From assembly GCF_004341825.1 (NCBI RefSeq), contig NZ_SMAG01000001.1:310001-374000 (forward strand): 64,000 nucleotides of DNA. The letters run 5' to 3'. This document shows positions 25,628 through 35,000 of this stretch, one piece after another. Each line of letters starts with the position of its first letter. Position 1 is the stretch's first letter. The notes below the pieces were generated by a model, which was given only the letters and a program-made list of their open reading frames with translations, was not told where the DNA came from and did no database searches. Both the position numbers and the translations under genes were made by a program. This DNA comes from Hazenella coriacea. GTDB lineage: Bacteria > Bacillota > Bacilli > Thermoactinomycetales > Thermoactinomycetaceae.

Positions 25628-25921
25628 GTGGTGAGTTCATTGACACTAATGGCTCGTTTCATCTTTCTGTCCCTCTTCCCTTTTTTAGCTGGATGCTCTG
25701 CATATACTTCCAATACGACAGATTCGCCCATGAAAATGATTGGTGCCTCGTTTGTTTTGTTAGGTTACATTCTCATCATGCTCGTTGAGGGATTGGGTCG
25801 TATATCTATTAGGCACTTACCCACATCTCAAAAAGAATCTAAAAAGAAAAGGATTCAAGAACAGCTTATTCACTTGGGAACCATCCTAATCGGAGCTGGG
25901 TTGATCATCTTTTTTCTTTAA
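25628..25921 (+). CDS. Small membrane protein with lipobox-like N-terminus
   Basis: The frame codes for up to 97 residues. An N-terminal hydrophobic segment ends in FLAGCSAYTS, which resembles a lipobox, then come two further membrane helices (about 38-58 and 80-97) separated by a basic stretch. No family is recognised. AGAGGGA is at 25621; GTG 25628, GTG 25631, TTG 25640 and ATG 25649 are all in frame, so the start is uncertain. Confidence 0.55.
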   Translation: MVSSLTLMARFIFLSLFPFLAGCSAYTSNTTDSPMKMIGASFVLLGYILIMLVEGLGRISIRHLPTSQKESKKKRIQEQLIHLGTILIGAGLIIFFL

Positions 25922-26026
25922 GAGAGCCCTTGCCACCTATCGGCAAAGATCGCAATAATCTGAAGAAGCAGGTTCCGATGTTCATAATCACACATAACGG
26001 AACCTGCTTTTTTGATATTTATCCAA

Positions 26027-27694
26027 TTACTCCTTCAATGGAATCTTTAAGGTTAGATCTTCATTGTAAACTGGGTCTTTTTGAGCTTGAGCATTTAAGT
26101 AAATGGATGTATCCTTTTTTAAAGGCAGAAGTGTCAAAATATAAGAGTTTGGGTGTTCTTTCACAAGACGAGGCTCTTTTAAAGGTTTAATATAATCTTT
26201 TTCCTCATTGAGCTGTTTTTTCCATGTAGCAATAATATAATGTGATTCCTTGGAAGCACCTGTGGATTGGTAATGGATTTCTGTTCGATCTGTCAATCGT
26301 TCGATTTGAGTTATTTTTGTCTCCCCTAGAATCCCTTGTGAGAGTATAATCGGTTGACTAGGTGTAGGTGGATTATTTAGGTTTACGATCACCCGCTCAA
26401 TATATTCATCATGCTTTTTCACATCTTTAACTAATAAGTAATGGGGTTTTCGCTTCAATGGATCGAAATGGAAATAATAAATTTCAGAAAATCTATCATT
26501 GTCAATGGCCTTCCCATCACTCGTCTGATTTACTGATTTCAATTTATTCCCTTGGTCATCAAAAATGTAAAATTTCCTTCTCACACTATTTAGTGGCCCC
26601 TCTACCCTTAAATTGACTTGAGTAGAGCCCGCAGCTAAAATTATTTTATCTGCACGGATTGTTACATTCCCATCTTTTACACTTAGATTCGGCTCAAATA
26701 CTTTGGGTGGAATCTTTCTAACCGGAAAGCGAAACTTCCAATCCCCTTTGATTTTTCCAATTGTGTGTACATGAACTTCAGCTTCGAATTGATCTGGAAG
26801 ATCATTTACTTGATTTAATTGAATCATTCCAAACTCTTTCTTTGTGCCCAAATCTTCTTCTCTGCTCATTGATTTAGAAGAATTAATCTCTTTTCCATTA
26901 ATTGATATAATGAACTCTCCAGGATTGTCTATCAATGGAGTAGCTTCTTTACTGATCTTTTGATCATGGTTCAATTCTACAATATAACCGATTGAAAACC
27001 GTGTTCCATCGAACAGCACTTCAGAGATGGTAAGTGTAATCCCCTGATTAGTGACTGATTGGTTGATCTCACTAACCAGATTCTCCTCCGCAGCCTGTTT
27101 TTCTCCCTTACCTCCCAATGACTTAAAGATATTCCCCACAACAGGTATTTGTTGCAATGCTTGCATCCATGATGGGAATACATAAGCAGTACCAAAGATT
27201 AATCCACATACAACGAAAACGGATCGAGCTCGATGCAAACGAGATTTGATTGTCCCCTCAGGGGTTTGTAACAATTCAGCGATTTCTCTAATTGTCAAAT
27301 CCTCAAAATAATGTAAAACAACAACGACTTTTAATGTTTCCTCCAGCTGACCCACCGCTTCTTTAATCTCGATGGATTCAAATTTAGAATCAGATGGGAT
27401 TGAGTTTTCAACTACGTCCGTTGTAACAATCCGATTTTGCTTTCGCAAGATCATTTGACATTGGTTGATACAGATTCGAATCATCCAAGTTTTGATGTAT
27501 TCTGGTTTTTTTAAGGTATGTAGTTGCTGATAGGCAGCTACAATGGTTTCTTGAATAGCGTCTGAACAATCTTCATCTTTTTTAAGAAAAGCTTTTGCAA
27601 CTCTGTATAGGCTTAGCTCAAATTGATTAATCAAGCGAATAAATGCTTCTTGATCTCCTTGTAGAGCTAATCGTGTATCCATAACTATATTCAC
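26027..27694 (-). CDS. ECF sigma factor fused to a membrane DUF4179-like domain
   Basis: A single frame of about 555 residues joins two proteins that are normally separate. Residues 5-90 form sigma region 2 (DAIQETIVAAYQ, IKTWMIRICINQC) and about 105-156 region 4 (LTIREIAELLQTPEGTIKSR). Immediately after the recognition helix (LHRAR) comes a membrane helix (about 158-177) and a 370-residue extracytoplasmic part that starts QIPVVGNIFKSLG, typical of DUF4179 proteins, which are usually encoded by the next gene and act as anti-sigma-like membrane partners. The cytoplasmic anti-sigma segment seems to be missing, as if deleted in frame. GTG 27694 has AGGAGG six bases upstream. A candidate ECF promoter precedes it. 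It is either a membrane-tethered sigma factor or a deletion relic; the intact frame argues against decay. Confidence 0.85.
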   Translation of the reverse strand: MNIVMDTRLALQGDQEAFIRLINQFELSLYRVAKAFLKKDEDCSDAIQETIVAAYQQLHTLKKPEYIKTWMIRICINQCQMILRKQNRIVTTDVVENSIPSDSKFESIEIKEAVGQLEETLKVVVVLHYFEDLTIREIAELLQTPEGTIKSRLHRARSVFVVCGLIFGTAYVFPSWMQALQQIPVVGNIFKSLGGKGEKQAAEENLVSEINQSVTNQGITLTISEVLFDGTRFSIGYIVELNHDQKISKEATPLIDNPGEFIISINGKEINSSKSMSREEDLGTKKEFGMIQLNQVNDLPDQFEAEVHVHTIGKIKGDWKFRFPVRKIPPKVFEPNLSVKDGNVTIRADKIILAAGSTQVNLRVEGPLNSVRRKFYIFDDQGNKLKSVNQTSDGKAIDNDRFSEIYYFHFDPLKRKPHYLLVKDVKKHDEYIERVIVNLNNPPTPSQPIILSQGILGETKITQIERLTDRTEIHYQSTGASKESHYIIATWKKQLNEEKDYIKPLKEPRLVKEHPNSYILTLLPLKKDTSIYLNAQAQKDPVYNEDLTLKIPLKE

Positions 27695-27736
27695 AGTTCC
27701 CCTCCTCTTCAAAAAGCATTTTTGATTGAATCACGT

Positions 27737-27766
27737 ATTAGATGATTGATAAAGTAAAAAGGTTCA
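27737..27766 (-). promoter_or_regulatory. Candidate ECF-type promoter of the sigma fusion gene
   Basis: On the minus strand TGAACC (27766-27761) followed by TTTTT and, after 17-18 bases, ATCTAAT (27743-27737) resembles promoters of ECF sigma factors (TGAAC-type -35). The implied leader is about 35 bases. It would fit autoregulation by the fused sigma domain. Confidence 0.4.
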
Positions 27767-27809
27767 CACCATAGGAAATTTAATATTTTATACAGACGAT
27801 TCCTTAGTC

Positions 27810-27839
27810 GAATACTCTTGTAAGCAACCAGACATACTA
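27810..27839 (+). promoter_or_regulatory. Candidate SigG promoter of the sspM-like gene
   Basis: GAATA (27810-27814), an 18-base spacer and CATACTA (27833-27839) match the forespore SigG pattern (GMATR, 17-18 bases, CATNNTA). It precedes the small spore-protein-like gene by about 50 bases. Confidence 0.65.
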
Positions 27840-27887
27840 TTTTTAGTTATTAATACTAATTTTAAAGTTATGGAGAACATAATACTT

Positions 27888-28028
27888 ATGAACAACCCAA
27901 ACCAAAGTTTGGCACAAAAAAGAAAAGAACGAGAGTCTCAAAAGAAATCAGTTCAAAATCGGGAAGTTGAACATACTGTAGGATTTGGGAATAAAAAATT
28001 AGAAGGCCCCAATCGTCCTTCAACCTAA
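27888..28028 (+). CDS. sspM: Small hydrophilic spore protein, probably SspM-like
   Basis: A 46-residue frame starts MNNPNQSLAQKRKERE and ends KKLEGPNRPST. It is highly charged and has no cysteine or hydrophobic segment, as expected of a minor SASP. The KKLxGPNRPST ending matches the C-terminus of Bacillus SspM as I recall it. GGAG lies 12 bases before the ATG; an in-frame ATG 18 bases upstream (27870) would add six residues. A SigG-like promoter precedes the gene and a terminator follows 14 bases after the stop, so it is a complete small forespore transcription unit. The family name needs a profile search. Confidence 0.7.
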   Translation: MNNPNQSLAQKRKERESQKKSVQNREVEHTVGFGNKKLEGPNRPST

Positions 28029-28042
28029 AATACCCATTTTTT

Positions 28043-28074
28043 AGCCATCACAAATAGGATGGCTTTTATTTTTT
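28043..28074 (+). terminator. Terminator of the sspM-like gene
   Basis: AGCCATC and GATGGCT form a 7-bp stem with an eight-base loop, followed by TTTATTTTTT. Confidence 0.85.
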
Positions 28075-28181
28075 GCCTCACATTAAAAACGACTTACTGA
28101 TAAAACTTTGTATTGCATAACCAATCTGACAGGGGTATAATCAACCATTAAGTATAGTGTAGAAGAACTAAGGAGCTGACC

Positions 28182-28598
28182 ATGTCTGACCGCGTAGAAC
28201 TCATCCTTGATCTAGAACAAACTTTTCGAAATACCATCCGACAGATGAGAAAAGATTTAGCTTTTATTTTAGGAGATAATTTAACAGGTGCAGAATTCGG
28301 TGTTTTAAAACAATTACAAAAGAAAAGTCCACAGATTGTAACAGCACTATCACAGGAATTTGAAGTTTCAGTCAGCCATATTACTCATGTAGCTGACCAG
28401 TTAGAACGGAAGAATCTTGCTTGTAGGAAGCGTTCTCAATTGGATAAACGGGTAGTGGAGCTTCATATTACCGAGGAAGGAAAAAAACTAGTTGAAGATC
28501 TCTCTCAAAAAAAGCTGAAATACTTTCATGAGAAATTTGAGGGGTTAACTACTGAAGAAATTGAAAAATTACTTAATCTACTTAAAAAGCTAGCTTAA
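28182..28598 (+). CDS. MarR family transcriptional regulator
   Basis: The 138-residue protein has MarR topology: N-terminal dimer helices, a winged helix-turn-helix (IVTALSQEFEVSVSHITHVADQL about 50-72, wing around RSQLDKRVVELHITEEGKKL) and C-terminal dimer helices. The DxR in the wing (LDKR) is typical. AAGGAG lies seven bases before the ATG. It is a single gene with no obvious target operon beside it, so the ligand and regulon are unknown. Confidence 0.9.
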   Translation: MSDRVELILDLEQTFRNTIRQMRKDLAFILGDNLTGAEFGVLKQLQKKSPQIVTALSQEFEVSVSHITHVADQLERKNLACRKRSQLDKRVVELHITEEGKKLVEDLSQKKLKYFHEKFEGLTTEEIEKLLNLLKKLA

Positions 28599-28708
28599 TA
28601 ACACAGTTAATATAATGAGAGATTGCTTTCAATTCATATAGAGTAAGCCCTAAGCTGGCGAGACTCCCTACTCAAAACGGTAAATCGTAAATCTCCAATG
28701 AAACAAGA

Positions 28709-28745
28709 AAACACCTCAGCTTAATCAAAAAGCTGAGGTGTTTAT
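28709..28745. terminator. Bidirectional terminator between the marR-like gene and the LPXTG gene
   Basis: AACACCTCAGCTT and AAGCTGAGGTGTT form a perfect 13-bp stem with a six-base loop. A- and T-runs flank it on both sides, and the two neighbouring genes converge. Confidence 0.9.
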
Positions 28746-28777
28746 TTATAGAAAAAACCTATCTTAATATAAATAAT

Positions 28778-29644
28778 TTAAGATACTTTTTTCTTTCTAC
28801 CAAAGACAAACAATAATGCTCCTAACAACATGACTCCAAGACCACTAAATAGTTGATTTGGATATGAAGTAGCCGTTTTCGGAAGTTCCCCGCCTTCTTC
28901 AGTATCTGTTTGCCCTGTTCCTGTAGCAGCGGCTAAGTTAATGACATGCTTATCTCCTGTTGGATTATCAGGTGCGTAAACAGGAGGTGTAGGAACTGGT
29001 TTCCCACCTGGTGGTTGAGGAGTAGGTTTAGTTCCAGGTTTGCCCGGCTTGCTTGGTTTATCCCCAGGTTTTCCTGGTTTAGTTCCAGGTTTTCCTGGTG
29101 GGTTCGTTGGACCTGGATCAACTGGACCTGGATCAACTGGACCTGGATCAACTGGACCTGGATCAACTGGACCCGGATCAACTGGACCCGGATCAACTGG
29201 ACCTGGATCAACTGGACCCGGATCAACTGGACCTGGATCAACTGGACCTGGATCAACTGGACCTGGATCAACTGGACCTGGATCAACTGGACCTGGATCG
29301 GTTGGTGGATCTGGGTCAACTGGATCCTTAGGCTTACCTTTCGAGCTCATGTTGATCGACTTAGCCAATGGGGCTTTTTCTTCACTTACAGGAGCCGCTT
29401 TCTCAACCACTGGTGCCTTTGCAACTACTGGTGCTTGCTGCACTACTGGTGCCTTTGCGACTACTGGTACTTGTTCTACAACTGATGCTTTTGCTGCAGC
29501 AGCTACTTGCTCTACAGTTACTACATCGTTAATGACAGCTTCTGCAGCGGGTTCATTAGCAAATCCTACCGTAGGAACAGCCACAAGGGACAGTCCGAGG
29601 CAGAGAGAACTTACTCTTAAAGCCACTTGGGTAGACCGTTTCAT
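28778..29644 (-). CDS. LPXTG cell-wall-anchored surface protein with Pro-rich repeat stalk
   Basis: The 288-residue protein has a signal peptide (cut near VGFA|NEP, about 30), an Ala/Val/Pro-rich region with APVV-type pseudo-repeats (about 50-95), a stalk of 12 tandem PVDPG pentapeptides (about 122-182), a Lys/Pro/Gly-rich wall-spanning region, sortase signal LPKTA (about 254), a hydrophobic helix and an RKKK tail. A sortase should link it to peptidoglycan. There is no recognisable ligand-binding domain, so it may act as a spacer, adhesin or wall-modifying stalk. GGGGGA lies seven to eight bases before the ATG. The coding repeats are almost identical at DNA level (29106-29300). Confidence 0.93.
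   Translation of the reverse strand: MKRSTQVALRVSSLCLGLSLVAVPTVGFANEPAAEAVINDVVTVEQVAAAAKASVVEQVPVVAKAPVVQQAPVVAKAPVVEKAAPVSEEKAPLAKSINMSSKGKPKDPVDPDPPTDPGPVDPGPVDPGPVDPGPVDPGPVDPGPVDPGPVDPGPVDPGPVDPGPVDPGPVDPGPVDPGPTNPPGKPGTKPGKPGDKPSKPGKPGTKPTPQPPGGKPVPTPPVYAPDNPTGDKHVINLAAATGTGQTDTEEGGELPKTATSYPNQLFSGLGVMLLGALLFVFGRKKKVS
29106..29300 (-). repeat. 12-copy 15-bp tandem repeat inside the LPXTG gene
   Basis: The unit ggacctggatcaact (plus strand) recurs 12 times in perfect 15-base register, encoding PVDPG on the minus strand. The only variation seen is a T/C change in acctgg/acccgg, a synonymous wobble position. Such uniformity implies recent expansion or homogenisation by slippage or recombination, so copy number probably varies between strains. 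Confidence 0.95.
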
Positions 29645-30011
29645 TAAAATCCCCCTTTTTTAAATCTTCATTAAAGCGTGCTTTGAATGAATATCCCAGC
29701 AACTATTAAATTTTAGCATAGAAAAACTTACCACTCAAGAAGGGAACATGCAATTTTACTAAATTTTTAACATCTTCCTATCTGTCTAATTTGAGTCTAA
29801 TTGGGAAATTAATCGAAAACAATCCCTATTTTTTTCAGTTCATGATAGAATAAAATGAAATGTAAAATTGTATAAAGTTTCTGTATCCCCCAAAAATCAA
29901 AGGAAACGTTTATCGGGGACTGAAAAAATCTGGCATGATAATTTTTTATATCAATGACGAACCAATCATGCAACATATTTGTTTGATTAACACAATAGAA
30001 GGATGAGACAC
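29645..30011. other. Divergent intergenic region between the LPXTG and pseudokinase genes
   Basis: This region of about 365 AT-rich bases must hold both divergent promoters. GGAAACGTTTATC at 29901 weakly recalls a catabolite-responsive element or an ECF -35 box, but neither match is good. I call no site with confidence and see no small ORF with a Shine-Dalgarno. Confidence 0.4.
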
Positions 30012-31865
30012 ATGCATATGAAAGAGAAAGGACAAAAAATCCAACAGTATGTGGTACTCAATCGTTTTCCCTTCATTCAGGGATTGCTTTATTATGTTGA
30101 ACAGTCTTCTACTGATGAAACATCTTCGAGTACAACAAGGTTTATTCTTGCTTTAGATGTTAGTTCTTTTCCTCCAGGATCTGATATAACATCTTTACTT
30201 CAACGAAATTCACAAGTATTTTTCCCTATCGAACAAATATTCATCGAAGATGGCGTAGTCTATCAAGTATTTGAAAAGATGGAAGGAACCTTATTTGCTT
30301 TCTATTTACAAAAGGCAGGTCCTTTACCATTAGGCGAAGTGCTACAGCTACTCAGAAATACGTGTGAACACTTGTATCTACTGAAAGAAAATAAGCATTG
30401 GACAATTATTCATCCAGAAAATATGTGTTTGGGAAGCAAACATCAAGTCCGCTTTTTTTTAGGGGGACCTGTAGAATTATTCTCATCCACAGAACTTAAC
30501 GAATCTGAATCTCTTCACCAACTGGCTTCCACCGTTTATACCATGCTTACTGGAAAATGGGTAAAGCAAGATGAAACTGTAGAAAGTATACGGAACTTTA
30601 GAAAAGATGTTCCTTTAGAACTCGAGAATTTATTAATGCGCTCATTGTCACCAGATCCTAGCAGACGACCTGTGCTACAAGATCTATTGAAGTGGGTTCG
30701 GCAAGCTAATCCAAATACACCTCTACAACTTGTTGCGGAAACTCCACCCACAAAGGTCGATCAGCATAAAAAGGTGGAAAGTCAACCCATTTCACCCAAG
30801 CCTGTTAAAACTAAAAAACCCTTCACCAAACAGCGTCTTGCCATTACTGTTGGGGGATGTATTGCATTACTAGTCACAGTAGCTTTTGTAGTTACTTACT
30901 TTTTCTCTGGCGGTGACAAAGTCAATGCCAACACTACTCAAGCTAAACAAGCAGCTACTTTATACCAAGAATCCAAGCAAGCAGTAAAAGATAAACAATT
31001 GAACCAAGCGATTGAAAAAGCAGATAAAGCAATACAAACAGATCCAAAAGAAGAGTATTATTTACATTTAGCCAATCTTTACAAAGCTACACAACGTAAC
31101 GATAAAAGTATCGAAACATTGAAAAAGGGAACTGAAAAATTCCCTGAAAGTCCTTCAATGTTTTATGAATTATCATCACAAGCTTTTTTTAACAAAGATT
31201 ACGATATTGCAAAAGACGCAATTCAAAAAGCAATCACACTTAGTGACGGAAAGCTTTCTGGTTATTTTTACCTTCGTGGACGGATCGAAAATCAGATGCG
31301 TGAGTATGATAAAGCAATCCAATCACTAACCAAAGCCATTGAACTACGAAAAGATGTCCCTAACTACTACCATGAACGGGCAATTGCTAGTTTCCGTAAT
31401 AGTAAATTAGACGAAGCCATTAAAGATGAAATGGTAGCTATTCAGCAAAATCCCACTCAAGGGAAGTACGATTTAACTCTTGGGATTATTTATTTGGAAA
31501 AAAGGGAGGAAGTTCAAAAATCCCCCTCCTTAGTTGCCAACGTGAAGTTACAACAAATGAACCAATGGGCACAAAAGGCTTTAGATGCATTTAAAGAAGC
31601 GGCCAATGATTCACCTAAAGATCCTGATGTTCAATATTATCGATCTGTAGCCCATTACTATTGTAAAGAATATGACTCTGCCTTAACCGCCATTAACCTA
31701 GCAGTTCAATTAAACCCTGAAAATGCCCTCTATCACTATCAAAAAGGTATTGTTCAGCTGACAACCAACAAAAAGGCAGATGCGACTCAATCTTTCACGA
31801 AAGCCGTACAACTTGAACCTAATTCTGCGCTCTACCAACAAGCACTCCAGCAAGTAAAACCCTAA
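30012..31865 (+). CDS. Membrane pseudokinase with extracytoplasmic TPR repeats
   Basis: The protein has about 617 residues. Residues about 10-230 follow a Ser/Thr kinase fold, recognisable at the C-lobe (STVYTMLTGKWV, LENLLMRSLSPDPSRRPVLQDLLKWV). The catalytic signatures are degenerate: no glycine loop or VAIK lysine is visible, the HRDxKxxN loop is shortened to IIHPENMCL, and DFG is replaced by LGG. A Lys/Pro-rich linker, one membrane helix (about 276-299) and then six to seven TPR units to the C-terminus follow (for example EYDKAIQSLTKAIEL). It should be a catalytically dead cytoplasmic domain coupled to an external protein-interaction domain. AGAAGG lies nine bases before ATG 30012; ATG 30003 abuts it. 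It has its own terminator. Confidence 0.8.
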   Translation: MHMKEKGQKIQQYVVLNRFPFIQGLLYYVEQSSTDETSSSTTRFILALDVSSFPPGSDITSLLQRNSQVFFPIEQIFIEDGVVYQVFEKMEGTLFAFYLQKAGPLPLGEVLQLLRNTCEHLYLLKENKHWTIIHPENMCLGSKHQVRFFLGGPVELFSSTELNESESLHQLASTVYTMLTGKWVKQDETVESIRNFRKDVPLELENLLMRSLSPDPSRRPVLQDLLKWVRQANPNTPLQLVAETPPTKVDQHKKVESQPISPKPVKTKKPFTKQRLAITVGGCIALLVTVAFVVTYFFSGGDKVNANTTQAKQAATLYQESKQAVKDKQLNQAIEKADKAIQTDPKEEYYLHLANLYKATQRNDKSIETLKKGTEKFPESPSMFYELSSQAFFNKDYDIAKDAIQKAITLSDGKLSGYFYLRGRIENQMREYDKAIQSLTKAIELRKDVPNYYHERAIASFRNSKLDEAIKDEMVAIQQNPTQGKYDLTLGIIYLEKREEVQKSPSLVANVKLQQMNQWAQKALDAFKEAANDSPKDPDVQYYRSVAHYYCKEYDSALTAINLAVQLNPENALYHYQKGIVQLTTNKKADATQSFTKAVQLEPNSALYQQALQQVKP

Positions 31866-31883
31866 TATCATTGTGGTTAAATC

Positions 31884-31917
31884 AAAGCACTTCCACGATC
31901 GTGGAAGTGCTTTTTTA
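31884..31917 (+). terminator. Terminator of the pseudokinase gene
   Basis: AAAGCACTTCCACGATC continues directly into its complement GATCGTGGAAGTGCTTT and then a T-run. The perfect palindrome forms a strong hairpin 19 bases after the stop codon. Confidence 0.9.
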
Positions 31918-32073
31918 ATTCCCATGGGAACCTCCTAAAAAGTTCAAATTTAATTATGAAAAAATAACCTAAATTACAAATAAAATGGTGAATGATAGTT
32001 GCTAATCATATATAATAAGTGGTGTGAGTTTTACGATAATACACTCATTTCAGAAAGGGAAGGGGCATTTCTA

Positions 32074-35000
32074 TTGGTAAAGTCAAAAAGTTTCTCCCAT
32101 TTGCTTAGTTGGCTACTCTGTTCTCTCCTGCTACTTAGTAGCTTTCACGCACCAGTTGCTCTTGCAGAAACACCATCTAAAATTAGCAAAAGTGCTGTTT
32201 CTAAGGAAAATAAAATTGATCAAAAGCTGTATAAACAGTTTAGTCAACAAAAACAGACCACTTTTTTAGTCAAGTTTAAGACACAGGCAAATACAGAAAA
32301 GGTAGCTACTGATGCACTTAAAAAAGCCAAAAAGCAACACAAAAGTCCCTATCAAACCAAAATAGCTAAACGATCCTCTGTTGTCTCATCCTTAAGAACA
32401 ACCTCTGAGCAAACACAAGCCCCTATCAAAGATTTTCTCGAACGAGAGAAAAAAGCTGAAAAAGTAAAAAGTTACCACTCCTTCTATATTGTCAATGCGA
32501 TCGCTGTTACAGGCTCCAAAGAAACAATGGAAAAATTATCGAAGTTCTCCGAAGTTGAAAAAATTGTACCTAATGAAATTAGAAAACTGCATACTCCGGT
32601 CAAGAAAAATAAAAAAACATCGACCAACAACACCTCTCCTTCTACCATTGAATGGAACATTGAGCGTGTAGGTGTCCCAGCCCTTTGGGAACAAGGAATT
32701 GATGGAACCGGAACCGTTGTAGCGAATATTGATACAGGGGTACAGTGGGACCATCCATCACTAAAAGAAAAATATCGGGGATACAATTCGGCACAACCTG
32801 ATCAACCTGACCATATCTTTAACTGGTTTGATGCTGTGAATGGACAAGCAACCCCCTATGATGATCTTCAACATGGAACACATACGATGGGAACCATGGT
32901 CGGCTCCGAACCTGATGGCTCTAATCAAATTGGAGTAGCTCCTGGAGCAAAATGGATTGCAGTTAAAGCCTTTTCCGAAGCAGGCGGAACTGACTTTGAC
33001 CTATTAAAAGCAGGTGAATGGATTCTTTCTCCTACAGATGCCAATGGAAACCCCCATCCTGAAAAAGCTCCTGATGTTGTGAATAATTCTTGGGGTGGCG
33101 GTCCTGGCTTAGATGAATTTTATCGTCCTATGGTACAAAATTGGCGATCCGCAGAAATTTTCCCTGAGTTTTCGGCAGGTAATGACGGTCCTGATCCCAA
33201 AACGATAGCTACTCCAGCCAATTATCCTGAGTCGTTCGCTACAGGAGCAACAGACTCCGATGATAAGTTAGCTTCCTTCTCTTCTCGTGGTTCCTCACCT
33301 TACGATGATGCCATCAAGCCAGAAATTTCTGCACCTGGGGTCAATATTCGCTCTGCCATTCCTGGAAGTGAATACGAAGATGGATGGGACGGAACCTCCA
33401 TGGCAGGACCACACGTTTCTGCGACAGTAGCTCTAATGAAACAAGTAGATCCTTCCCTTACTGTAGATCAAATTGAGGAGATTTTACTTGCTACAGCACA
33501 GCCTCTAACGGATTCTAAATATCCTAATTCTCCTAACAATGGCTATGGTCATGGACTCCTTGACGCTTCTAAAGCAATTGCTGCTTTACAAAATGGAATT
33601 GGACAAGTCAAAGGGGTTGTTTCCATGGAGGGGGAAGATCTTGAACCCCCTACGTATGAACATCCTTCACCTTCCGTCGCTTATCAAAACCATGAACTAC
33701 CTCTTAACATTCATGTGAAGGACAACATTAGTGTAATCAAAGTAGAACTATCCTATCTACCAGCCAACTCTAAAGAATGGAAAACCATTTCTGCTAAAAG
33801 AATGAATGGAGACCATCGAGAAGCCAATTATCAAGCGATCATCCCAGCGAATGAGATTAAGCTTCCGAAACTTTCATATCGTTGGCGAATCACTGACTTT
33901 GGGGGAAATTCAGTTCAATCTGATCCTTATCAACTACCTGTCAAAACAGGAGAAACGGTCGGTTATAAGCAAGATTTTGAGAACTATCCATCTGGTTGGA
34001 CTTCCTTTGGAATCTCAAGCACCTGGGAATGGGGAAAACCAACTGTAGGACCAACTGCTTACTCTGGAGAAAAAGTATTTGCAACAAACTTACATGGTCC
34101 TTATAACTTATCAGAAAACTCAACACTACTTTTACCCCCCATACATGTGCCACTTTCAGGCAACACCTACCTTCATTACAAGAATTATTTTCAACTAGAA
34201 GAGTACTTTGATTTCGGACATGTTGTTATTTCCACAGATAAGCAAAATTGGACTCAAGTAGCCACATATAATGGAAATTCAGTCGATTGGTTAGATGAAG
34301 AGATTAACCTTTCTGACTATCGAGGACAAACGATTTATATTGGTTTCCATTTGACTTCAGATTCACACATGAGCCTGAACGGTTGGTATTTGGATGATGT
34401 TTCCATCGATGCTACTCCACTCTCAGCAATCAAGAAAAGGATTCAAACTTCATCACCAACACAAGCAATTGACAAAAATGGGAAAAGAAAAAGGATTGAT
34501 CCATCTAAGCTACGACCCAGTAAAATCATTCATTTGCAAGCCCCATCCAAAGCTATCTCTACATCGATCCAACCTTCTCTTCTACCTTTGGATGCACAGG
34601 TTTCAGTATTGGAAACAGGACGTTCAGTTAAAACCAATCCCATGGATGGTAGTTATTCATTCAAACACGCTGTTGGCAACTATACCTTATTAGCAGAGAC
34701 CTATGGCTATCAATCTGCACAACAAACCGTTTCAATCACTAAAAATGGAGTCACTTCCGCTAACTTTGTCATGCAACCCATCCCCACAGGAACGATTTCT
34801 GGACGAGTGACTGATCAAACCAATGGACAACCTATTGCCGATGCAACACTCACTTTGATCGAAGATGCTGCAATCCAACCAGTGAAAACAGATGCAAATG
34901 GGAACTTTACTCTTACCGCTTATGAAGGTGAATATACCCTCCAAGTGATCTCAGCCAACTTTTTCCCACAAACAGCCTCTGTCACTATTTCTGGCAATGG

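Noticed and set aside
29106-29300. CRISPR-like tandem array
   Set aside because: Units are contiguous 15-mers without spacers and lie in frame in a coding region.
29040-29663. 207-codon plus-strand frame opposite the LPXTG gene
   Set aside because: It is an antisense by-product of the 15-bp repeat (GSTGP units), with no Shine-Dalgarno; the minus strand codes for a coherent signal-stalk-LPKTA protein.
29901-29914. cre or ECF-type site GGAAACGTTTATC before the pseudokinase gene
   Set aside because: Too many mismatches to either consensus.
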